From: Chlorobium sp.
GTDB lineage: Bacteria > Bacteroidota > Chlorobiia > Chlorobiales > Chlorobiaceae
Assembly: GCA_028277485.1 (NCBI GenBank)
Contig: JANQGE010000086.1
Span: 1 to 7,713 of the forward strand
Length of the DNA: 7,713 bases
Reading direction: 5' to 3'
Shown: piece by piece, positions 1-6,218 of the stretch
Layout of the letters: every line of letters begins with the position of its first letter
Numbering within the stretch: the first letter of the stretch is position 1
Made by a program: the position numbers and the translations under genes
The notes under the pieces: generated by a model
Told to the model about the DNA's origin: nothing
Database searches by the model: none
What the model saw: only the letters and a program-made list of their open reading frames with translations

Positions 1-32
1 GGGTTAGGGGTTAGGGGTTAGGGGTTAGGGGG
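1..32 (+). repeat. Telomere-like (GGGGTTA)n tandem repeat
   Basis: Five G-runs (1-3, 7-10, 14-17, 21-24, 28-32) are each separated by TTA, giving a perfect 7-base period. The tract is cut by the window start and may extend further left. Four or more consecutive runs of at least three Gs with 3-base loops fit the usual pattern for an intramolecular G-quadruplex on this strand. It is not evidence of a linear chromosome end, because other intergenic repeats and genes follow directly. Any function is unknown. Confidence 0.9.
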
Positions 33-360
33 AAGATAAATAATCGAAGATCGGGGTCGGGATCGGGTTTCGGGGTCGAGGGGGAACCAGTAGGCAGTAT
101 TCAGTAGGCAGTTGGCAAAGGGAGGACAAGGCAAAATTCAAAAGGAAAAAGTCAAAAAGGGGAAAGTTGGCAGTAGCCAGTAGACAAAGCGACAAGGAAA
201 AGAAAAGATCGATTTCCGATTACCGATACCGATTCCGACGGCGAATCCCGAAAGAGGAGTCAGCGGGCAGTCGGCAAGGGGGGAAAGTGTAAAATGAGAG
301 CGGGAATGACCAGCGAGAGTATAAACCGGGTTTTGTTTGCAGGGAATCATGGAAATCGGG
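33..360. repeat. Non-coding patchwork of short direct repeats
   Basis: This gene-free stretch is strongly purine-rich on the + strand. It contains GATCGGG/GGGGTCG variants (about 49-80), two copies of CAGTAGGCAGT 14 bases apart (88-98 and 102-112), GTTGGCA at 111-117 and 166-172, and a CCGAT series at 210-239 with a period of 6-7 bases. Related GGCAGT/TCGGCA words occur near 266-276. The only open frames here are short, lie on the - strand and are of low complexity, so I call no gene. The pattern resembles decayed simple repeats. Nothing indicates a CRISPR array, because units are short and spacers irregular. Confidence 0.7.
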
Positions 361-445
361 TACTGGGATAAACTTTTTATCTGCCCTTATAGTTGTACTT
401 TTAATTACTTTAAAAAAGGCAAGTTACCTTAGAGCACCAACAGAA
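361..445. other. AT-rich leader region upstream of the repeat element and ftsH
   Basis: The base composition changes abruptly here from purine-rich repeats to AT-rich unique sequence, including TTTTAATTACTTTAAAAAAGG near 398-419. It is the only unique DNA upstream of ftsH within the window, so the original ftsH promoter may lie here. I found no -35/-10 pair with both good matches and normal spacing. A TATAGT box at 388-393 has no acceptable -35 partner. Confidence 0.3.
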
Positions 446-586
446 GGGCGCCTCTATTAATTGTCGTGAGCGACTTGAGTACAAAGCGGACGGAGTGCAG
501 AAACCGGAGTGTACATAGAGTACATGAGGATTTCGAGCACCGCCCAACGAAGTAATCAAGGCGCGTAACAAATTAATAGAGGTGCC
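446..586 (-). mobile_element. MITE-like inverted-repeat element, copy 1 (141 bp)
   Basis: The ends are GGGCGCCTCTATTAATT (446-462) and AATTAATAGAGGTGCC (571-586), which match as inverted repeats at 15 of 16 positions. The interior has no credible coding frame. Read on the - strand it aligns with copies 2 and 3: the first 37 bases inside the shared GGCACCTCTA end match copy 2 without gaps at about two thirds of positions, and the last 50 match at 38. An inner palindrome TGTAC-n5-GTACA lies at 510-524. AGAAG at 442-446 recurs at 588-592, a possible but imperfectly placed target duplication. The absence of a transposase suggests a non-autonomous element moved in trans. The right end lies 16 bases before the ftsH ATG. 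Confidence 0.8.
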
Positions 587-602
587 TAGAAGACACCCAC
601 AT

Positions 603-2588
603 ATGGCCGATAATAATAAAGAAAGGAAAAGAAGCCAGGCGCAAAACAAATTTAAACCGGTGAAAAACCAGGACCCCGACTCCGGAAGATGGTTTGGAGG
701 CGGAGGAGACGGGGATGGATCGAAAGAACGTTTCCCAAAAATATTGATTTACATCATGCTGTTTTTGGTGTTCATATTCGTGTTCCAGAGATTTTTTGTG
801 CAGGATAACTCGAAGGAAATCACTTACAATGAATACCGCAAGGTACTGAGACAGGACAAGCTCGTATCACTCACAGTTGAGACCGCTCCGGACAAATCCG
901 CGGTATTGAGAGGTGTTCTGAAAAGTCCTGCAAGGCTGCAGTTGATCGATGGGTCTGCTGCACAGGTCGACCGGTTTGTTACCAGAGTTCCCGATTTTTC
1001 GATCGAGCAGGCAGACATTCTCGCAGAAAAAGGTATTGAGATAAAAGTTCGTGAAAGCACGAACGACTTCAATAACTTCCTCATCTTGCTTGCGCCTTGG
1101 CTTATCTTTGCTGCGATTTACTTTTTCATTTTCCGGCGCATGTCCATGCAGAACGGCGGCGTTCAGAGGAATATTTTCGCTTTTGGCAAAAGCCGTGCAA
1201 AACTGATAAGTGATTTCGATGTAAAGGTGACTTTTAAGGACGTGGCGGGTGTTGACGAAGCGGTGGAGGAGCTTAAGGAGACCGTCGAGTTCCTGATGAG
1301 CCCTGAAAAGTTTCAGCAGATCGGTGGCAAGATACCCAAAGGAGTACTGCTCCTGGGCTCTCCCGGTACCGGCAAAACCCTCCTTGCAAAAGCTATCGCA
1401 GGAGAAGCGAAAGTTCCGTTTTTCTCTATCTCCGGTGCTGATTTCGTCGAGATGTTTGTGGGCGTCGGGGCGGCAAGAGTACGCGACCTTTTCGAGACAG
1501 CAAAGAAAAACGCGCCCTGTATCATTTTCATCGATGAGATCGACGCCGTAGGCCGGAGCCGCGGAGCAGGGCTCGGCGGCGGACACGATGAACGCGAGCA
1601 GACGCTGAACCAGCTCCTCGTCGAGATGGATGGTTTTACGACCAAGGACAACGTTATTCTTATTGCCGCAACAAACCGGCCGGATGTCCTGGATACAGCT
1701 CTCCTGAGACCCGGAAGGTTCGACCGTCAGATAATGATCGACAAACCCGACATTCGCGGCAGGATTGAAATATTGAAGATCCATTCACGCAAAACCCCTC
1801 TCGCGGAAGATGTGGATATTGAAAAGATAGCCCAGAGCACGCCGGGGTTTTCCGGAGCAGACCTTGCAAATCTGATTAACGAAGCCGCCCTTCTGGCTTC
1901 CCGCGAAGGGCGCAAGGATATTTCACTGGAAAACTTCGAAGAAGCGAGGGATAAAATACTGATGGGGCCGGAACGAAGAAGCATGTATATCTCGGATGAA
2001 CAGAAAAAAATCACCGCCTATCATGAATCCGGCCATGTTCTGGTGGCAAAGTTCACCAAAGGTTCCGACCCGATTCACAAAGTGACTATCATACCGAGGG
2101 GGCGCTCATTGGGACAGACGGCATACCTCCCTGAAGAAGACCGGTACACGCAGGACCGGGACAACCTGATTGCAATGATCACTTACGCATTAGGAGGAAG
2201 GGCTGCTGAAAAGCTTGTTTTCAACCAGACCAGCACCGGCGCGGAAAACGATATCGAACGCGCTACTGAAATCGCACGCAAGATGGTAAGAAGCTGGGGT
2301 ATGAGTGAAAAACTCGGGCCGATCAATTACGGGAACGGTCACAAAGAGGTATTTTTGGGTAAAGATTACTCTCACGTCCGGGAATACAGCGAGGAGACTG
2401 CCCTGCAGATCGATGTAGAGGTACGTAATATCGTAATGGAGTGCATGGAAAACGCAAAGCGCATCCTTGCCGAGAAAAAGAATCTCCTGCATGCGCTTGC
2501 AACTGCGTTGATTGAAAAAGAGATTTTGAATAGCGATGAAATCGACGCGATTATCGAGGCAGGCGGCGGCACTGTAGCTGTTTCATAA
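603..2588 (+). CDS. ftsH: ATP-dependent zinc metalloprotease FtsH
   Basis: FtsH is a membrane-anchored hexameric AAA+ protease that extracts and degrades damaged membrane proteins and short-lived regulators on the cytoplasmic face. The 661-residue product has the full family layout. There are two membrane segments (about 47-65 and 159-178) around a periplasmic domain. The ATPase has Walker A GSPGTGKT (252-259), pore motif FVEMFVGVG, Walker B IIFIDEID (307-314) and the second region of homology (350-375). The peptidase has zinc motif HESGH (474-478) and a third zinc ligand candidate, D550. The N-terminus is Gly-rich (RWFGGGG) before the first membrane segment. ATG 603 is preferred over in-frame GTG 582, because the latter lies inside the transposon-like terminal repeat. 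The Shine-Dalgarno is weak (AGAAGA, 588-593). The tauE-like gene follows after 23 bases, so cotranscription is likely. All catalytic residues are present, so I expect an active enzyme. Confidence 0.97.
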   Translation: MADNNKERKRSQAQNKFKPVKNQDPDSGRWFGGGGDGDGSKERFPKILIYIMLFLVFIFVFQRFFVQDNSKEITYNEYRKVLRQDKLVSLTVETAPDKSAVLRGVLKSPARLQLIDGSAAQVDRFVTRVPDFSIEQADILAEKGIEIKVRESTNDFNNFLILLAPWLIFAAIYFFIFRRMSMQNGGVQRNIFAFGKSRAKLISDFDVKVTFKDVAGVDEAVEELKETVEFLMSPEKFQQIGGKIPKGVLLLGSPGTGKTLLAKAIAGEAKVPFFSISGADFVEMFVGVGAARVRDLFETAKKNAPCIIFIDEIDAVGRSRGAGLGGGHDEREQTLNQLLVEMDGFTTKDNVILIAATNRPDVLDTALLRPGRFDRQIMIDKPDIRGRIEILKIHSRKTPLAEDVDIEKIAQSTPGFSGADLANLINEAALLASREGRKDISLENFEEARDKILMGPERRSMYISDEQKKITAYHESGHVLVAKFTKGSDPIHKVTIIPRGRSLGQTAYLPEEDRYTQDRDNLIAMITYALGGRAAEKLVFNQTSTGAENDIERATEIARKMVRSWGMSEKLGPINYGNGHKEVFLGKDYSHVREYSEETALQIDVEVRNIVMECMENAKRILAEKKNLLHALATALIEKEILNSDEIDAIIEAGGGTVAVS

Positions 2589-2611
2589 CACATTTCCTGG
2601 AGAAACCAGTC

Positions 2612-2977
2612 ATGCAGATTTTTTGGATGTTGCTTACGGGAGTTGCCGCCGGAGTTCTTTCCGGTATGTTCGGTGTAGGCGGCGGCCTTGTCATTGTTCC
2701 TGTCCTCGTACTGGTTATGGGCCTCTCACAGCATACCGCAAACGCTACATCCCTGATTGCACTGCTTCTTCCGGTTGGGCTTCTGGGTGTACTGGAGTAC
2801 TACAGGGCAGGAAAAATAACCACCGAGCACATTTGGTTTGGAATTGTCATTGCTGTTGGGCTTTTCGTCGGAGCATTTTTCGGTGCGAAGATCGCAACCT
2901 CTCTTACACATGAGATGCTCCGTAAAATTTTTGCAGTATTTATAGGAATTGTTGCAGTAAGAATGTGGTTACAATAA
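2612..2977 (+). CDS. Half-size TauE/SafE (UPF0721) membrane protein
   Basis: This 121-residue, very hydrophobic protein has about four membrane segments (roughly 4-20, 24-40, 45-62 and 75-95, with a final one at 104-120). The N-terminal glycine signature SGMFGVGGG (17-25) followed by LVIVPVL is typical of the TauE/SafE family. That family is implicated in export or uptake of sulfonates, sulfite and related anions. Usual members have about 250 residues and two such halves, so this one has a single half and would have to dimerise to form a full transporter (inference). The start at ATG 2612 is supported by TGGAGA at 2598-2603. It lies 23 bases after ftsH and is probably in the same transcript. 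The substrate cannot be told from the sequence. The frame is intact and ends cleanly, so it looks like a short subfamily rather than a broken gene. Confidence 0.85.
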   Translation: MQIFWMLLTGVAAGVLSGMFGVGGGLVIVPVLVLVMGLSQHTANATSLIALLLPVGLLGVLEYYRAGKITTEHIWFGIVIAVGLFVGAFFGAKIATSLTHEMLRKIFAVFIGIVAVRMWLQ

Positions 2978-3015
2978 TTATTGGTAACGTTATCTAACCT
3001 TAGAACTTAAGCGCC

Positions 3016-3315
3016 ATGGGAAACACAACGACAAAAGCAGATCTTGTTAATGCAATCTCTCACAGGACCGGGCTGACCAAACATGAAACCGAATCGGTGG
3101 TTGATTGCCTTTTCGAAAGCATCATCGATTCCTTGAAGACCGGTAAACGAATAGAGATAAGGGGGTTCGGGTCCTTCAACATCCGCTATAAAAACCAGCG
3201 GCTGGCCCGCAACCCCAGGACAGGCGAGAAGGTATCGGTAGACGCAAAAAATGTTCCGACCTTCAAGATATCCAAGGAGTTTAAGCACGCTGTCAGCCAA
3301 AGCCTCAAAGTATGA
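3016..3315 (+). CDS. HU/IHF family DNA-binding protein
   Basis: This 99-residue basic protein has the complete HU/IHF fold signature. Two N-terminal helices (about 6-41) are followed by RGFGSF (49-54), the DNA-intercalating arm with RNPRTG (65-70), and a C-terminal PTFKISKEFK segment (81-90). Such proteins dimerise, bend DNA and organise the nucleoid, and IHF-type members also assist recombination and transcription. The residues alone do not decide between HU homodimer and IHF subunit. Retention of the arm proline (P67) argues for a DNA-bending member. The start at ATG 3016 has no clear Shine-Dalgarno, only a weak TTAAG at 3007-3011. It follows the TauE-like gene by 38 bases, so it may be cotranscribed or have its own promoter in the AT-rich gap. 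No mutation of key residues is apparent. Confidence 0.93.
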   Translation: MGNTTTKADLVNAISHRTGLTKHETESVVDCLFESIIDSLKTGKRIEIRGFGSFNIRYKNQRLARNPRTGEKVSVDAKNVPTFKISKEFKHAVSQSLKV

Positions 3316-3486
3316 CAAGGCTGGCGGCCGGCAAGTGACTGCATGATCTGTTTATCCGCTTATTTGCTGAATTGCTCAGAGAAGTGTTTTAGCTGGATGT
3401 CCCGATTTGTCGGGGCACACCCCGGTGTTCGTGCTTCGCCCGCCTTGAACTCCCGATTGCACCGGGCTTCACGACATGGAAGTATC
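3316..3486. other. GC-rich hairpin region between convergent genes
   Basis: This 171-base gap lies between the HU/IHF gene and the oppositely oriented 128-residue gene. It holds several short inverted repeats: CCCGA(3401-3405)-TTTG-TCGGG(3410-3414), CGGGG(3411-3415)-CACA-CCCCG(3420-3424), and CCCG(3452-3455)...CGGG(3463-3466). The first two share bases and cannot form together. None has a following T-run, so a canonical intrinsic terminator is not shown, though termination of both converging transcripts here would make sense. The word TCCCGATT recurs at 3400-3407 and 3451-3458. Open frames crossing this region on either strand look like shadows. Confidence 0.45.
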
Positions 3487-3873
3487 CTAAAGATAAAACG
3501 GATCTTCGACAAGCTCGAATTCCAGAACGTGCCTGTTTGTAAAACAGACCTTGATGTAGTGCCTGTTTTCTTCCCTGAAAATATCACTTCCCTGTTCTGC
3601 GGCATGAAGGATGATATGTCCCTTGCACCGACCGAGTTCTTTGCGGAGATCACCGCCTTTCCTGAATACCAGGTTGGTATAGTGCTCTCCTTTGCGAATG
3701 GCCAGATGGCTGTTCCCTTCGCAAAAATCGGTTAACAGGTCCGGCACGGCAAGAAGAGACATTTCCTTGCCGATCCATACGCTGAGCAGTTCGAGATGAA
3801 ACGGGAGAAAAACGGAGTTTCTGAACACCAGCCCCGTTTCACCATCCTGTATGGCCTGGATAAATCCTTTCAT
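3487..3873 (-). CDS. Uncharacterised 128-residue soluble protein, third gene of the apt-nhaD operon
   Basis: I do not recognise this protein. The product has no signal peptide or membrane segment and mixes hydrophobic and charged stretches in a way expected for a folded cytoplasmic protein. It holds cysteines at 51, 83 and 110 and histidines at 25, 56, 64, 86, 90, 105 and 115, but no recognisable metal motif. Support for it being a real gene: a strong Shine-Dalgarno (AGGGGGT, complement of 3881-3887) sits 7 bases before the ATG, and it follows the nhaD stop by only 21 bases on the same strand. A competing + strand frame (3343-3735) has no such context. Cotranscription with a sodium/proton antiporter allows a link with ion or pH homeostasis, but that is conjecture. 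The frame is intact. Confidence 0.7.
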   Translation of the reverse strand: MKGFIQAIQDGETGLVFRNSVFLPFHLELLSVWIGKEMSLLAVPDLLTDFCEGNSHLAIRKGEHYTNLVFRKGGDLRKELGRCKGHIILHAAEQGSDIFREENRHYIKVCFTNRHVLEFELVEDPFYL

Positions 3874-3880
3874 TGTTTCA

Positions 3881-3887
3881 ACCCCCT
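3881..3887 (-). promoter_or_regulatory. Strong ribosome binding site of the 128-residue gene
   Basis: The - strand reads AGGGGGT followed by 7 bases and ATG (3873-3871). It is the main reason for assigning the coding strand in this ambiguous segment and for choosing this start. Confidence 0.6.
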
Positions 3888-3894
3888 ACATTGA

Positions 3895-5376
3895 TTAGAA
3901 GTCAAAAAACACATACCATATCACCGCAAATATCGGCACCAGTATCGGCAATGAGTATTTGTAGATGTATTCGACAAAGCTCGGCACATCAATATCAGCT
4001 TGTTCGGCAATATTCTTCACCATGAAATTCGGAGCATTTCCAATATAGGTTATGGCACCGAAAAATACCGCCGCAACTGATATGGCAAGAAGATAGACAT
4101 TCGACGGTACGTCGGAGGAAACCGGAGATGGAATGCCACTTGCAAAACTGCGTACAGCCTCAACGGAACCGATATCGGAACCGAACTTACCCATTGAGCC
4201 CGCCAGGAAGTTCAGGTAGGTCGGGGCATTGTCCAGGACTCCCGAAAGAGAACCGGTAAGCCAGTAAAAACGGGAAACGGAAAATTCCGTTGCATGGGAC
4301 TCTGCGTAGGCACCGATAAGATCGAGGGCGGGAATCATGGTTGCAAAGATACCGATAAAGAGAAACGCAACTTCCTTGATAGGCTCGAAGTTGAATTCAT
4401 TACCCTGCATGGCTTCCTTGTCGGCAGTCTTGAATGCAACGAAAGTGACAGTAAACATGATAACTTCACGGATACCGAACGGAACGTGAAGCATTTCCTG
4501 CAGGCTCGGGAAACCCGGAATAACCGCCGGATCCATGAACACGGAAACAATGATTACAGCAAGGAAGATAAAGCTTCGCAAACCTTGAATCTCCAGGACC
4601 TTTCCGGCACGTCTTTCAAACTCTTCCGGGACGGTTCCTTTGCCCGCCATGGTATCGAAAATCATAAAGACCCCGATCAGTACAATAACCGTTATCAGCC
4701 AGATATGCCATACCTCTTTCAGTATCCAGAAAAACGGAACACCCTTGAGGAAACCGAGAAACAATGGCGGATCGCCTATCGGGGTTAATCCTCCACCGAT
4801 ATTACTTACAAGGAAAATGAAGAACACGATATGAAATGGCTTGAGACGTCCCTCGTTGATACGCATGTAAGGGCGAATCAAAAGCATGGAAGCACCGGTC
4901 GTACCGATAACGTCAGCCAGAATTGATCCGAAAAAGAGCAGGCCGCTGTTCACCAGCGGCCTGCCGCGCGCCCCGATCTTGATAAGAATTCCTCCCGAAA
5001 CAATAAAAAGCGACCCGATAAGAGCTATGAAAGAGATGTACTCTTCAAGAGTGTGCAATAGCGCGTGTACACCATGGTCCATGAAGAAACCGTAAAAAAC
5101 AGCAACGCCCCCCCCCAGTCCAACTGCAACTTTCGGGTAATGGTGCTCCCAGAAGCGATGATAAAACAGCGGACCGGTCGCAATCATGAGAAGCAATACG
5201 ACAAAAGGAATAACCATCCAGACCGGTGGCAGCTGATGCACCTCTCCGGCTGCATGTGCCACGATATGGGCTGTATCCGCAGCTTCACCGGCATAGAGCG
5301 TCCCGCTGAACCCGGCAAGTACCGCGACAAGAGCAATAACCATGAAAAACAAAGAGCCTGACAACGTATTCCCCAT
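3895..5376 (-). CDS. nhaD: NhaD-type sodium/proton antiporter (CitMHS/ion transporter superfamily)
   Basis: This 493-residue inner-membrane protein with about a dozen hydrophobic segments is likely to exchange Na+ (or Li+) for H+ in sodium and pH homeostasis. Family marks are the paired re-entrant-type motifs: GTTGASM (158-164) after ADV, SNIGGGLTPIGDPPLF (191-206), DNAPTYLNF (382-390) and YIGNAPNF (444-451). The first 29 residues resemble a signal peptide or extra membrane helix, followed by a loop with His 37, 41 and 47. Further histidines cluster at 73-79 and 101-108. The start is fixed by translational coupling: the apt stop TAA and this ATG overlap by one base (TAATG), with GAGGGGG (complement of 5381-5387) as ribosome binding site. 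A run of nine Gs on the coding strand encodes Gly 88-90. Substrate assignment rests on family resemblance. Other members of the superfamily move citrate or arsenite, but the motifs fit NhaD best. Confidence 0.87.
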   Translation of the reverse strand: MGNTLSGSLFFMVIALVAVLAGFSGTLYAGEAADTAHIVAHAAGEVHQLPPVWMVIPFVVLLLMIATGPLFYHRFWEHHYPKVAVGLGGGVAVFYGFFMDHGVHALLHTLEEYISFIALIGSLFIVSGGILIKIGARGRPLVNSGLLFFGSILADVIGTTGASMLLIRPYMRINEGRLKPFHIVFFIFLVSNIGGGLTPIGDPPLFLGFLKGVPFFWILKEVWHIWLITVIVLIGVFMIFDTMAGKGTVPEEFERRAGKVLEIQGLRSFIFLAVIIVSVFMDPAVIPGFPSLQEMLHVPFGIREVIMFTVTFVAFKTADKEAMQGNEFNFEPIKEVAFLFIGIFATMIPALDLIGAYAESHATEFSVSRFYWLTGSLSGVLDNAPTYLNFLAGSMGKFGSDIGSVEAVRSFASGIPSPVSSDVPSNVYLLAISVAAVFFGAITYIGNAPNFMVKNIAEQADIDVPSFVEYIYKYSLPILVPIFAVIWYVFFDF

Positions 5377-5909
5377 TATTCCCCCTCAAACTCCGTCAGA
5401 CAAAAGAGCTTGTAGCCTTTGCTCTCAAGTTTCTTCTGACCACCGATATCAGGCAGGTTGACAATGAATGCCATTTCAGCAATTATGCCTCCCACCTTCT
5501 CAACCAGTGCCCCCCCGGCAAAAGCGGTTCCACCGGTTGCAAGCAGATCGTCTACAAGAAGAACACGGGTATCTTTTTCCAGCGCGTCGATATGCATTTC
5601 CACTTTGTCGGTCCCGTATTCAAGCTGATATTCCTGATCGACGACTTCCCCGGGAAGCTTGCCGGGCTTTCTGATCGGCACAAAACCCTTGCCGAGGGTA
5701 TAGGAAAGTGCCCCGCCTATAATAAAGCCTCTCGCCTCTATGCCGACAATCATGTCGAAATCAACTCCATTCTCGATGTAATGCTGTGTGAACTGGTCTA
5801 TGACAAGCCTGAAACCGACCGGATCCTTGAGGAGGGTGGTGATGTCACGGAACATGATACCTTTTTTGGGGTAGTCGGGTATGGTGCGAATACGGGATTT
5901 AATAACCAT
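5376..5909 (-). CDS. apt: Adenine phosphoribosyltransferase
   Basis: Apt converts adenine and PRPP to AMP and pyrophosphate in cytoplasmic purine salvage. The 177-residue length is normal for a bacterial enzyme. Visible marks in order are PDYPKKGIMFRDITTLL (11-27), typical of Apt; IEARGF (57-62), at the base-binding site; the flexible-loop segment RKPGKLPGE (80-88); and the PRPP-binding motif VLLVDDLLATGGT (116-128), with its paired aspartates. The catalytic features are intact. It is the first gene of a probable operon with nhaD, whose start overlaps its stop by one base. ATG 5909 matches the usual N-terminus, but no Shine-Dalgarno precedes it. A seven-G run encodes part of the GG at 132-133. 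Coupling of adenine salvage to a sodium/proton antiporter has no obvious functional logic and may be only shared transcription. Confidence 0.96.
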   Translation of the reverse strand: MVIKSRIRTIPDYPKKGIMFRDITTLLKDPVGFRLVIDQFTQHYIENGVDFDMIVGIEARGFIIGGALSYTLGKGFVPIRKPGKLPGEVVDQEYQLEYGTDKVEMHIDALEKDTRVLLVDDLLATGGTAFAGGALVEKVGGIIAEMAFIVNLPDIGGQKKLESKGYKLFCLTEFEGE

Positions 5910-5916
5910 TGCAGTA

Positions 5917-5946
5917 ATTATTTAGCCATGTTAACAAGTTAGACAA
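5917..5946 (-). promoter_or_regulatory. Candidate promoter for apt-nhaD operon
   Basis: On the - strand a -35-like TTGTCT (complement of 5941-5946) and a -10-like AATAAT (complement of 5917-5922) are separated by 18 bases. The -10 box matches TATAAT at five of six positions and the -35 box matches TTGACA at four. The predicted start would fall only about one base before the apt ATG, so the transcript would be nearly leaderless. That agrees with the missing Shine-Dalgarno but could equally mean this is a chance match. The left end of repeat-element copy 2 lies 8 bases from the -35 box. Confidence 0.25.
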
Positions 5947-5953
5947 ACCTAAA

Positions 5954-6070
5954 GGGCACCTCTAAAAACTTATTGCGCGTCCAAATTGCTGCGTTGGTCG
6001 GATAGGAGAGGGTTTCTCCGCTCCGTCCGCCTTACACTTTGCTCGCTCAGGACACTTTTTAGAGGTGCCC
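5954..6070 (+). mobile_element. MITE-like inverted-repeat element, copy 2 (117 bp)
   Basis: The termini are perfect 15-base inverted repeats: GGGCACCTCTAAAAA (5954-5968) and TTTTTAGAGGTGCCC (6056-6070). The outer arms align without gaps to copy 1, and the 24-base length difference lies in the centre. There a GGAGA stem (6005-6009), a 5-base loop and TCTCC (6015-6019) replace the TGTAC/GTACA stem of the other copies. No convincing target duplication is seen. Lying between apt and mtaB, it could form a long hairpin in the mtaB read-through transcript and act as a boundary. There is no transposase. Confidence 0.82.
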
Positions 6071-6187
6071 CAAATTGAGCGGCTGCTTGAGCGTAACTGT
6101 GACACACCTCCTATTGTTGCGAGCCCTGATTTCTTCGTTGAACGGATAGAGGAGGGTTACCCGCCGCTGCTCAGCGGAACAATGTGA
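6065..6187 (+). pseudogene. Possible gene remnant (about 40 codons) abutting repeat copy 2
   Basis: From GTG 6065, inside the right terminal repeat of copy 2, an open frame runs to TGA at 6185-6187. The part beyond the repeat starts QIERLLERNCDTPP and continues with SPDFFVERIEEGYPP, which looks protein-like in composition, with a normal mix of charged and aromatic residues. It has no proper start or ribosome binding site outside the repeat. It could be the 3' end of a gene whose front was lost when the element inserted or by a linked deletion, or merely chance. I do not recognise a family. Confidence 0.3.
6164..6177. repeat. Perfect 6-bp palindrome with 2-base centre
   Basis: CCGCTG (6164-6169), CT, then CAGCGG (6172-6177). 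As RNA it would have to open to a larger loop. It lies about 40 bases beyond the mtaB stop on the mtaB transcript, but no T-run follows, so a terminator role is unproven. Confidence 0.35.
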
Positions 6188-6218
6188 AACGCCTAACCCA
6201 GGTCCGGAAAAACGGCTT

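Noticed and set aside
88..280. Possible CRISPR array in the repeat island
   Set aside because: Repeat units are only 5-14 bases with irregular gaps; there are no uniform spacers and no cas genes.
138..350. Open frame of 70 codons on the - strand in the repeat island
   Set aside because: It runs through simple repeats and has a low-complexity product with no ribosome binding site.
410..649. Open frame of 79 codons on the - strand across copy 1 and the ftsH start
   Set aside because: It spans the inverted-repeat element and overlaps ftsH. No recognisable protein and no start signal.
1356..1379. FtsH Walker A GSPGTGKT instead of GPPGTGKT, and HESGH instead of HEAGH
   Set aside because: Both changes are at non-catalytic positions. 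The nucleotide-binding Lys/Thr and the zinc-binding HExxH are intact, so there is no sign of inactivation.
867..1784. Open frame of 305 codons on the - strand inside ftsH
   Set aside because: It lies wholly antisense to the highly conserved FtsH ATPase domain, and its product resembles no known protein. It is a codon-bias shadow.
3343..3735. Open frame of 130 codons on the + strand opposite the 128-residue gene
   Set aside because: It crosses the hairpin region and lacks a ribosome binding site. The - strand frame has a strong one and operon context.
4294..4788. Open frame of 164 codons on the + strand inside nhaD
   Set aside because: Antisense to a clear membrane transporter; its product is a hydrophilic mirror of the hydrophobic codons.
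5592..5942. Open frame of 116 codons on the + strand inside apt
   Set aside because: Antisense to intact apt with no independent support.
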